Shown piece by piece: positions 1 through 11,200 of a DNA stretch of 64,000 bases; the stretch's first letter is position 1, and each line of letters starts with the position of its first letter. Source of the DNA: Apodospora peruviana (Eukaryota > Ascomycota > Sordariomycetes > Sordariales > Lasiosphaeriaceae); the NCBI GenBank assembly GCA_033439685.1, contig JAUEDM010000009.1, forward strand, positions 1,116,001 to 1,180,000, read 5' to 3'. Made by a program: the position numbers and the translations under genes. The notes beneath the pieces are model-generated. The model had not been told where the DNA came from, searched no databases, and worked only from the letters and a program-made list of their open reading frames with translations.

Positions 1-1086
1 AAACCTCGTTCGATATGCCCTTGGCTCGTTGGCTGCATTTACACGAGTAGGCTCTTGTCAACAGCCTCATCAGACGCGTGGTGATAAGGAATGGTTGCCC
101 TTGGGTCGCCGCCTCGAGTATGTAGGGATCTTGGCGGCGGTGAGACTGGATTGCTGCAAGGTCGTACTGCACTAGACATATATTAGTCCCTTACATGCCT
201 CTTCCGAGTCTACGACGACCCCTTTTGTTGTTACCATTATTTTATAATCCAACCCGTTCCCATCACGTCGACCTGGACCCCAATCCGCGAGTCAAAGGAG
301 AGTTTCGGATCAAGTATCGATACCTACCTGCCCCTGGGATCTACGCGTCGTCAGTGGGGTTGCCGCTGTGGATATCGGTGGACTTTCGGGTGTTGGTCGG
401 AATCGAATGCCCGGGGTACAAGTCAGTGGGTGCCATTTTAGCTGGTGCATAAGGTCACTTCGGTTTGGTTGACAGGGGCTTGGCATCGCGCGCGTCGTGC
501 TTCCCCAACAAGAGCTAAATTTTTTGTCGAGCAGGGACCGCAAGGTCGACCTGCAGATCCAATAGGGGAGCCGTTGATTTCTCGTTGAGCCGGGACACAC
601 CTCGCCCCGGAGAACGGACACAACATTACGCCCGGGAGGCAAACAGACATCCAAGAAACCCACAGATTGTATCTGTGCAAGTCAAAGCTTCCTTGTGACC
701 GGCCGGCAAAGACGGAAATCCTGAAACCGTACGATCTTTTCATCCCAATCCCAGTCCCAAACTCGCCAATTCGTTCATTCCCTCTCATATACTCGTCTTG
801 CCTGTGCCTCGCCCGTACAACACCCTCAACACCAGCACCGCCCGCTTCTTGCTTCTTAACTTCCTCTCGCTGTTCTGCCTCCAATTAATACCAGACGTCA
901 TTGAATCAATTAGCGTCCCTCATCTGATCCACGCCGTCGACAGCTACAGACTCCTGCTCTTTACTGAGTTCTCGGAGTTCCGCTCCCTAAGGTCAGCATC
1001 ATCCATGCCATCTTGATATTTCAGTCTCTGAATAGCTCCTAACCACCAAGAGGCCCTCCAGCCTTTTCCAGATACCCATTTCCACA
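1..1086. other. Upstream region and 5' leader of fas1, no gene seen
   Basis: No open frame here looks like coding sequence. The last ~300 bases are rich in C and T, as fungal leaders and promoters are, and run into the fas1 start codon in a good context (CCACAATG). In many ascomycetes the alpha subunit gene of fatty acid synthase lies next to the beta gene in the opposite direction. If that holds here, it begins beyond the left edge, because no alpha-subunit frame is visible on the minus strand. Confidence 0.6.
881..885 (+). promoter_or_regulatory. CCAAT box upstream of fas1
   Basis: A CCAAT pentamer sits about 200 bases before the fas1 start codon in a pyrimidine-rich stretch. CCAAT is the binding site of the fungal Hap/CBC complex. 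Pentamers occur often by chance, so this is only a candidate. Confidence 0.3.
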
Positions 1087-4000
1087 ATGTACGGCGCCGG
1101 TACTGGCCCTCAGACAGGGGTTGCGACGCCCAGGTCTTCGGCTTCGCTACGCCCTCTCACCATTTCCCACGGGTCTCTCGAGACATCCTTTCTTGTACCG
1201 ACCAGCCTTCACTTCCATGCCTCGCAGTTGAAAGAGCGGTTCGCCGCAGTCCTGCCGGCTCCTACCGACGAACTTGCCCAAGATGACGAGCCCTCGTCCA
1301 TTGTCGAGCTTGTTGCGAGATATATGGGCTACATCGCAAATGAGGTGGCACAAGGCGAGGACGATGCCCAAGGCTCGTACGAGGAGGTGCTCAAGATCAT
1401 TCTTAACGAGTTTGAGAGGGCATTTCTCCGGGGCAATGACGTGCATGCTTTGGTGGCTACGCTACCCGGTATCGACGCAAAGAAGCTCGAGGTCATCCGC
1501 AGTTACTTTGCCGCCCGGTCAGCTTCTAACAGGGCCATGAAGGCTCACCAGTCCGCTCTGCTGCGCGCGGCCGACGACGGCAGTGCCAAGCTCTACAGTA
1601 TCTTTGGTGGCCAGGGAAACATTGAGGAGTACTTCGAGGAGCTCAGGGAGCTATACATTATCTACCCGTCCTTTGTCGGGGAGCTCATCAGCAACTCGGC
1701 GGAACAGCTGCAGACCCTCTCCAGCCACCCAAGTGCAGAGAAGCTCTATTCCAAGGGTTTGGATATCATGTCCTGGTTACAGAGCCCGGATGCCACGCCA
1801 GACGTCGGCTACCTGATATCCGCTCCAGTCAGCTTTCCCTTGATCGGTCTCGTTCAGTTGGCGCATTATCAAGTCACCTGCAAGGTCCTCGGGCTGCACC
1901 CTGGTATTCTGCGTGATAGGATCAGCGGAACAACAGGCCATTCCCAAGGTGTTATCGTGGCTGCCGCCATCGCGGCTGCCGACTCCTGGGAGTCTCTTGA
2001 GGAGATCGCAAAATCCACGTTGACCATCCTGTTCTGGATTGGAGCTCGTAGTCAACAGACCTTCCCAGTGACCTCCATGACGCCAACGATGCTGAAAGAT
2101 TCGATTGAACACGGCGAGGGCACCCCGACGCCCATGCTCAGCATTCGTGATCTCCCACAGGCCGAGGTGCAGAAGCACATTGATCAAACCAATCAATATC
2201 TCCCAGAGGACCAGCACATCTCCATCTCTCTTATAAACAGCCCGCGGAACATGGTCGTAACCGGCCCGCCACGCTCGCTTTATGGTCTGAACTCCCAGCT
2301 GAGGAAAGTCAAGGCTGCCACCGGCATTGACCAGACCAGAATCCCGTTTACGGAGAGGAAGATCCGGTTTGTCAATCGCTTTCTGCCAATCACCGCCCCG
2401 TTTCACAGCAAATACCTCGAAAAGGCAACGGCTGTGCTCGACGAGGACTTGAAGGATATTTATGTCGACGCGCAAAACCTCGGGATTCCTGTTTATAACA
2501 CCAACACCGGAAACGATATCCGTGAGGAGGTCTCTGGAAATGTGGTGCCTACCTTGGTTCGCATGATCACTAGCGATCCAGTGCACTGGGAGAAGGCCAC
2601 TGTCTTTCCAGAGGCAACACATATTCTGGACTTTGGTCCGGGTGGCATCTCTGGTCTTGGTATCCTCACAAGCCGAAACAAGGAGGGCACTGGCGTCCGT
2701 GTCATCCTCGCAGGAACCGTCAGTGGTGTGGTCACCGAGGTTGGTTACAAGTCGGAGCTCTTCGACCGTGATGAGGAGCATGCGGTGAAGTTTGCTGTGG
2801 ACTGGGTCAAGGAATATGGCCCGAGACTTGTAAAGACTTCTGGGGGCCGGACCTACGTCGATACCAAGATGAGCAGGCTCCTAGGTCTGCCCCCTCTCTT
2901 GGTTGCCGGCATGACCCCGTGTACTGTGCCTTGGGACTTTGTTGCAGCAACTATGAATGCAGGTTATCAGATCGAGCTTGCCGGCGGTGGTTATTATAAC
3001 GCCAAGACTATGACTGAAGCCGTCGCAAAGATTGAGAAGGCAATTCCTTCTGGCCGTGGAATTAGCATCAATCTGATCTACGTCAACCCCCGCGCCATGG
3101 CATGGCAAATTCCCTTGATCGGTAGACTCAGGGCTGAAGGCATGCCAATTGAGGGCCTTACTATTGGTGCCGGCGTGCCTTCGATCGAGGTTGCCCAGGA
3201 ATACATCGAGACTCTTGGCTTGAAGCACATTTCTTTCAAGCCGGGATCCGGCGACGCAATCCAGGCTGTCATCAACATTGCCAAGGCTAACCCTACGTTC
3301 CCTGTCATTCTTCAGTGGACTGGTGGCAGAGGTGGTGGTCATCACTCGTTTGAGGACTTCCACACCCCTATTTTAGCCATGTACGGCCGCATCCGACGTC
3401 AAGAGAACATCATTCTTGTAGCTGGCAGTGGTTTTGGTGGTGCATATGATACATATCCCTACCTCACCGGCGCTTGGTCGACCAAGTACGGCTACCCTCC
3501 GATGCCTTATGATGGTTGCTTGTTTGGCAGCCGAATGATGGTTGCCAAGGAAGCTCATACCAGCCGGGCTGCGAAGCAGGCGATTGTCGATGCTCCTGGT
3601 GTTGATGACGCTCAGTGGGAGAAGACCTATAAGGGAGCCACAGGTGGTGTCATCACAGTGCGCTCCGAGATGGGAGAGCCAATCCACAAGCTCGCCACAC
3701 GTGGTGTTCTATTCTGGGCTGAGATGGACCAGAAGATATTCAGCCTGCCCAAGGAGAAGAGGGTGCCCGAGTTGAAGAAGAACAGGGACTACATCATCAA
3801 AAAACTCAACGAGGACTTCCAGAAGGTCTGGTTTGGTCAGACCAAGGACGGCAAGGCCGTGGACCTTGAGGACATGACCTACGGCGAGGTCGTCCGACGC
3901 ATGGTCGAGCTCCTTTACGTCAAGGATGAGGCACGCTGGATTGACCCCTCTTTCACCAAGCTTACCGGAGACTTCATCCACCGTGTCGAAGAGCGGTTCA

Positions 4001-7000
4001 CTATCTCGGCTGGCCAACCGTCTAGGCTGCAGAGCTATGCCGACCTCGCTGAGCCTTACTCCGCTGTTGAGCAAATCCTGGCCCACTACCCTGAGGCCGA
4101 GAAGCAGCTTATCAACGCACAGGATGTACAGCACTTTTTGATGCTCTGCCAGCGCCGTGGACAGAAGCCAGTCACCTTCGTGCCTGCTCTTGACGAGAAC
4201 TTCGAGTTCTTCTTCAAGAAGGACTCCCTCTGGCAGTCGGAGGACCTTGGAGCAGTCATCGGGAAGGATGTCGGTCGGACATGCATTCTTCAGGGTCCAA
4301 TGGCGGCGATGCACTCGACCAAGGTTGACGAGCCTATCAAGGACATTCTCGATGGCATCCACAACGCGCACATCGCCAGCTTGACTAAGGACTTATACGA
4401 CGGCCAACCTGCACAGATTCCCGTGGTGGAGTACTTCGGTGGCAAGTTGATTGAGTCCGAAATCCCACTCGATGTCGAAGGTCTCACTGTCTCATACGAT
4501 GAGCACAAGAACACTTACCGGCTCTCGTCCTCTCCGACGGTTCAACTACCATCGCTCGATTCCTGGCTCGCGCTTCTCGCTGGGCCGAACCGGAATTGGC
4601 GTTATGCACTGCTTCATTCCGACGTTCTTGTTCAGGGACAAAAGTATCAGACCAATCCGATGAGGCGGATCTTTGCGCCAACCCGTGGTCTGTTTGTCGA
4701 GATCCATTACCCCAACGACCCTGCAAAGACTGTCATTATCGTAAAAGAGCAACCGCGCCCCAACCGCCACGTCGATGTGATCGAGGTCAAGCTTGAAGGC
4801 AAGAATGAAATCGTGGTGAACATGATCAAGGACACAACCGCTCTCGGCAAGCCGGTCGCACTTCCCTTGCGGTTTACATATCGCCCAGAGGCCGGCTTCG
4901 CACCCATTCACGAGATTATGGAAGGCCGCAATGACCGCATCAAAGAATTTTACTGGCGTGCCTGGTTTGGTGACGAGAAGCTCGACCTCGATGCACCCGT
5001 CACTGGCGAGTTCGACGGTGGTAAGACGACCGTCACCAGTGAGGCCATCAACGAGTTTGTCCACGCGGTTGGCAACACTGGTGAGGCATTCGTCGACAGG
5101 CCGGAGAAGATCATGTATGCGCCGATGGATTTTGCCATTGTTGTCGGCTGGAAAGCCATCACAAAACCCATCTTCCCTCGCACTATTGATGGAGATCTGT
5201 TGAAGCTCGTCCATCTGTCTAATCAGTTCCGCATGATGCCTGGTGCCGAGCCACTGAAGAAAGGTGACGAGGTTTCTACTACTGCGCAGATCAATGCCGT
5301 GATCAACCAAGAATCTGGCAAGATGGTCGAGGTCTGCGGCACTATTACTCGCGATGGAGAGGCTGTTATGGAAGTCACTTCGCAGTTCCTCTACCGTGGA
5401 GTGTATACGGACTTCGAGAATACTTTCCAGCGCAAGACCGAGACACCCATGCAGGTTCACCTCGCAACCACAAAGGACGTCGCTGTTCTCCGTTCCAAGC
5501 AGTGGTTTGTCCTTGATGAGCTTCCGCATCCCGAAATTGAGCTGCTTGGGCAGACCTTGATCTTCCGCCTGCAAAGTTTAGTTCATTTCAAGAACAAGAC
5601 TATCTTTAGTCATGTCGAGACCCGGGGTCAAGTTCTCCTCGAACTCCCTACCAAGGAGATCATCCAGGTCGCCACTGTCGACTACGAGGCTGGTGAATCG
5701 CACGGAAACCCCGTCATCGACTATCTGGAGCGCCATGGCTCTTCTATTGAGCAGCCCGTTAACTTCGAGAACCCCATTCCCCTGAGTGGCCGGAAACCTC
5801 TCCAACTGCGGGCACCTGCTTCTAATGAGACATACGCTCGCGTCTCGGGCGACTACAACCCAATCCACGTTTCGCGCGTTTTCGCAAGCTACGCGAATTT
5901 GCCGGGTACCATCACCCATGGCATGTACTCTAGCGCTGCTGTACGGAGCCTGGTAGAGACATGGGCCGCCGAAAACAAGATTGGCCGTGTCCGGAGTTTC
6001 CATGCATCGCTTACGGGCATGGTCCTGCCCAATGATGATATCAGCGTTAGGCTACAGCACGTCGGCATGGTTGCTGGCCGCAAGATCATCAAGGTGGAGG
6101 CTAGCAATACGGAAACTGAGGAAAAGGTTCTTCTAGGTGAAGCCGAGATCGAGCAACCAGTCACGGCGTATGTCTTCACTGGCCAAGGCTCACAGGAGCA
6201 GGGCATGGGCATGGACCTTTATGACAGCAGCCCGGTGGCTAAGGATGTGTGGGACCGTGCTGACAAGTATCTGATGGATACCTATGGTGAGTTTTCCTCT
6301 TTTGTATCCTTTCCATCTCATCCTCACTAACTCGCTCCAGGCTTCGCGATTACGAACATAGTCAAGAACAACCCGAAGGAGCTCACAATCCACTTCGGCG
6401 GACCGCGTGGCAAGGCTATTCGACAGAACTACATGGCCATGACATTCGAGACTGTTGCGGCCGACGGTTCTATCAAGTCCGAGCGCATCTTCAAGGAGAT
6501 TGACGAGAAGACCACATCATACACTTACCGCTCCCCAACTGGTCTTCTCTCGGCTACCCAGTTTACCCAGCCCGCCCTCACCCTGATGGAGAAGGCTAGC
6601 TTCGAGGACATGAAGGCCAAGGGTCTTGTGCCCCGCGACAGCACATTCGCCGGCCACTCACTTGGCGAGTACTCGGCACTGGCGGCCCTTGCTGACGTCA
6701 TGCCTATCGAGTCTCTCGTATCCGTTGTCTTCTATCGCGGTCTGACGATGCAGGTTGCCGTTGAGCGTGATGCATCCGGCCGTTCCAACTACAGCATGTG
6801 CGCTGTCAACCCCAGCCGCATTAGCAAGACTTTCAATGAGGAGGCTCTGCGGTTTGTTGTCGGCAGCATCTCCGAGACCACCAACTGGCTCCTCGAGATT
6901 GTCAACTACAACATTGCCAACATGCAGTATGTCTGCGCCGGTGATCTCCGTGCACTGGACACACTCACCGGTGTTACCAACTATCTGAAGGCGATGAAGA

Positions 7001-7509
7001 TCGACATCGAGCAGATGAGAAAGGAGTACTCGACAGAGACTGTCAAGGATAAGCTTGTCGAAATCATCAGGGGCTGTGCCGCCGAGACGGAGAGCAAGCC
7101 CAAGCCTCTTGATCTCCAGCGCGGTTTCGCGACGATCCCGCTCAAGGGCATCGACGTGCCCTTCCACTCGACGTTTTTGAGGTCTGGTGTGAAGCCCTTC
7201 AGGAGCTTCTTGCTCAAGAAGATCAACAAGACGACCATCGATCCGGCTAAGTTGGTCGGCAAGTACATCCCCAACGTGACGGCAAGGCCGTTTGCGCTCA
7301 CCAAGGAGTACTTTGAGGATGTGTATCGTCTTACCAACTCGCCCAAGATTGGGCATGTTTTGGCGAACTGGGAGAAGTATCAGGGTGATGGCGGTTCTCT
7401 ACCTACTGCCCTCGCTAATGGGGTGAATGGAGTGAATGGGCACTCGGAGGACGGTTCGGTGAACGGTGTCAATGGACACGAGGAGAACGAGGTCAGCGAG
7501 GCAGCTTAA
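1087..7509 (+). CDS. fas1: Fatty acid synthase subunit beta
   Basis: Beta subunit of the cytosolic type I fatty acid synthase (alpha6beta6), which builds C16/C18 acyl-CoA from acetyl- and malonyl-CoA. Two exons, 1087-6286 and 6341-7509, with a 54-nt intron (GTGAGT donor, CTAAC branch, CAG acceptor) give 2122 residues, normal for the family. Domain order seen: N-terminal acetyltransferase with nucleophile motif GHSQG (Ser286); enoyl reductase starting near residue 598 (VAGMTPCTVPWDF) with glycine-rich FMN-barrel segments; a MaoC-like dehydratase with hot-dog motif SGDYNPIH (Asp1589, His1594); and the malonyl/palmitoyl transferase with GHSLGE (Ser1840). The intron falls inside the last domain. 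The C-terminus ends in a low-complexity tail with repeated NGVNG units, which looks dispensable. The start is the first ATG, and its N-terminus (MYGAGTGPQTG) matches filamentous-fungal FAS beta. Confidence 0.97.
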
Positions 7510-7852
7510 TGGATGGTCTTTAATTATTCATGTTGGGAGCGGACGGGAAATTGGTGTTGTATGACTTTTTCTTTGGCATTGTCTTTTGTTTTCAGTATGT
7601 TTATATCCTTTTATACGTTCGCGTCTTTAGAGCGTCAAGGCCTTAGATAATATAGCCAAACTAGAGCAGAGGATTCTGTGATGATATTTCGTAGCTGTGT
7701 CTTCGAATGTGTCTATCCCTGAATTGGAAGCGTTGCTATCTCCCGTAACATTAGTATGGCTGAAGTCTCACAAGTTGACCTTGACTCTGTCGCTCCAAAC
7801 GCTAGACCTGCTGCTCGTGGGACCAGAACTGTGCTGGGACCTGATGAGTACC

Positions 7853-7867
7853 TAATAATAATAATAA
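7853..7867. repeat. (TAA)5 microsatellite
   Basis: Five uninterrupted TAA units lie about 340 bases past the fas1 stop codon, probably just beyond its 3' UTR. Confidence 0.8.
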
Positions 7868-8186
7868 TAGTGAAAATATTGTCAAGTTATATCCATTGCC
7901 GGGTTTTAAACGAATCTACTACCGAAATGTTTAAATGCTCTTTTCCTTCCTCCCCAAACCGGGGAATATTTCGGACCCATACTTGCAGAACACGGCACGG
8001 GGTCAGGCTATCCGTGACAGCTTCCTCCATGATATGATATAGGGATCAGTCAATACGTAGGCAAGGAAGGTTGGTGGTCAAATCCAGAGCGGTTATGTAT
8101 GAGGATGGAGAGGGCTGTCTCGTTCGGTGGGGGTTCGGTGGGGATTCGAGTCCACTTCAACATTTTACTTCTCGAAATCTCACCCC

Positions 8187-8206
8187 GTCCGGTCCGGTCC
8201 GGTCTG
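8187..8206. repeat. (GTCCG)n pentanucleotide repeat, ~3.8 copies
   Basis: Three exact GTCCG units are followed by a GTCTG variant. Related GGTCCGG words recur at other intergenic places in this window (near 12142, 40496 and 60716). Confidence 0.7.
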
Positions 8207-11200
8207 TCTGGCTCTGTGCCTTTGATCTACATAAGATCCTTACCTTACCTTCCACCACTTACATCTAAGCTCAAAAGCAGCCCTGCCGGGCGCTGATTCG
8301 GCACGCCACGGTTACATGTTTGTCGATGGAACGCCCCTGCCCTGTCTTCCTGACGAGAAACTCAAAATTACAGTGCGCTTTGCGGATCCCATATGGCGGA
8401 AGCCGCGACCCGAAAGAGTGTCGCTATGTTGTGTCACGACCTAGATTTTACGCGCGTGACTGATTAAATACGCCCGTGCTATCAAGGTTCTTCGTTGGTT
8501 CGGCGATCTGTTGACACAGTCAAAATAACCAATACCGGCCAGCTGTTTCTTGTAGAGCTCAATCGGTTCTGGGAGCTGTCAGAAAAGTCGAAACCTGCTC
8601 TGGAGAAGCTTTGAAGATATATCGAGACAAAGATTGACGTTCGAAGTCCTTGGCCAAGCTGGTCTCTGACGCCAATGGCTCGATCAATGACAATCCCGCG
8701 TCACTCCCGCGTCTTCAACTCCTCTTCGTCTCATCCTCACGGGGAGGTTTTGGATCTCCCCACGCATGATCAGCCATGTTGGATTCCCACTTTATGATTT
8801 TCACAGTCAGACTGTGGGTAGCACGAACGCCTGCTCAAGAAACGAGCATTGGTTGGTGCCGTGGTGGGGGGAAAGCTAGCATCCCAGTGAGCGAGTACGT
8901 ATCTCATGGGGCCATCTCTACCCAAAGCAGAAAGCGACATACTTTGTAGACTGCATTCGGATCGCTGGCTGGGGGAGTATGGAGAAGTGGCGTGGCGTGG
9001 TGTGGCATGAGAACCGAAATTGTCAGACTGGACGACCTCTTTGAGAGGAAACCAATGGCGTTGAGGCACACCTGTCCAAGAGAAAATATGGAGTCCAATG
9101 AGAGAAGTAGCGCATGCAATAGATCGAATTCTTTCTCGACACATGGTGTGCCTAAAATGAGCCCTGAAGAAGAAGGCAACTTGAAGACGGACAGCGAGAA
9201 GGGTCCAGGCGGGCGACAGAGGGGCCAGCAGCCGAGAAAGAGGAGTGAGGGCCAAGTGGCCTTGATGTCATGCATAGAATGCGACGCCTCAACAACTGAA
9301 TAGATATGGGTTTATCTCGGTGGTTTGGACCGGGCAGAAATGCAGACCACAAATGAGATGCTGCCAGCTGGTGCCAGGGAGCCAATGCATCTTGCATATG
9401 GAGAACCATACGACACCATCAAGGGAATGATGGGCATCGTTGCTCGCCCAATATACCCCTAAGCGCGCTTTTGCAAGCGGTTGTTGGACCGCATAGCCGA
9501 CGAGCGCTTCACATCCAATCGATGTCTTGTCCCCGCGCGTCTGGAGATACTTCTCACCTGGCGATATATCGGGGAGGTGTGCAAGGTAGAGAAGGTGTGG
9601 ACGGTTCGTATGCGGCTCGGCGACCATTGCAGTGTATAAGAACGATAAACAGCCACTTCTCAAGAGAAAGTGGTTGTTAACATGCAGGGTGATAGATAAG
9701 GAAACATCGTCAAGAGTGGGTGTTTAGCCGCCGAGCCGAGGGGAAGAGTGTTCGGTAGGCGAGCAGACAATAATACCTCGGCAGAACGTTGATATCCTGC
9801 AACAAGCAACTCCTCCATACTTGAGCAATACCACCGGTAAACTGATAACGCAGTTGTGTGGATTGCATCGTCGGCCAGATTGGTTCGAGCTTGCATTTAA
9901 GAAAGGGGGGCAGTCGTGGATTACCCAAACGAGAGAAACCGGGAGACTTCCATTGGACGGCACGGGATTGCGTCAGTATGTACCACAACACATTGGCCAA
10001 GCGAGGTTGTGTGATCCCATGACGGTCGTGAATCCAGTTGGCTGCATGTGGCGTCTATGTTAACGGTTTGGGGAACTGCTAGAATTGTGGTCGAGCAGTA
10101 CATGAGATCAGTGTTCCACATAGTGAACGACCTAGTTCTATGTCTAGGACCCAAGTGTCAATATCCGGTGCAACACCGATCTCACGGACTCTGGTTCCCC
10201 AAGTGCCGTATCGTCACTGATATCGGATGAGAACATGTGGTGTGGCCCGGTGGGAGACTCTGAGCCACTACCATCAATATCACCTGAGTACTGGTGCAAC
10301 GATGCGGAGAAACCCGGGTTAATGGCCATAGATTATATCGTGATGGCTCGTGAAGATTGTCTCCACGGCAGATCGCCGGACGGGCAAGCGGATGGGTCTG
10401 CCGTGACTGTATGCAGTATCGAGGGAACGACAGGTAAAACTGGGCTTGTCGGCGCGCAACTGGCGCGGCGATCAACTCAATACTTAGCGTTCAGCCCACC
10501 TCAGTTGCACCACTGACTACGTTAGTGTTGCCTTTTCTTTGCTTTTGCTGTCTGAGAGAAGGAAACGGGGGGCAGCGGTCGACGGCATTGTCCCTAAATC
10601 CCAGCAGGAGGGTTTGAGGACCTTGATGGAGGGTATCCAAGACAGTCGGAGTATTTGGAGCTAGATCCGATCTGGTTGCCTTCTTTTACACCCCGGATTT
10701 GGGACGTATCAAAGTGGAACAACGCTGTAGGTGGGAGTCTTGAAACCGCTGCAGTTCACCAGCGATATCGGGTCGGCCATATTCCCGAGTTGCGGGTCGC
10801 GATAACCTCAGGCCGGCCGGCATTGGGGCACAGTTGATATCCAATCATTGGGACAAAAGGCAAGACAGCCCTGGCGGAAGGGAATCATTGACGGTTTCCA
10901 GCCCACGTGCTTGAGTGGCCCGCTTGCACCTGGGAATATTAAGGTTGAGGCCCGACCTGGCGGGCGAATGGGCAACTGACACAAGTCAGCGCCGTGATGG
11001 TCCGATATGGCGGACCCTGCATAGCGCAATCGAAGCGAAAGCTCGACTCTCCCTCTCAATGTGCGAGGCATAGCTCGTTACGCCAAGGTCTAAACGGCCA
11101 TGTGGATTTTTCTAAGCTTAGGTTCGTGCGCCTGTGGAGTTAGGATTGGGAAGGGCGATGGCTTTGTCGCCGCGATTTTAATAAGTTGGGCTGAAAAGAG

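Noticed and set aside
1777..2781. 334-codon open frame on the minus strand inside fas1
   Set aside because: Antisense shadow of a well-matched coding exon in high-GC wobble; no recognisable motif.
6287..6340. Apparent stop in fas1 after YGEFSSFVSF
   Set aside because: A standard intron (GTGAGT, CTAAC, CAG) removes it and restores the known transferase sequence.
8120..8160. B-box-like word GATTCGAGTCCAC
   Set aside because: No A-box at the right distance and no acceptor stem.
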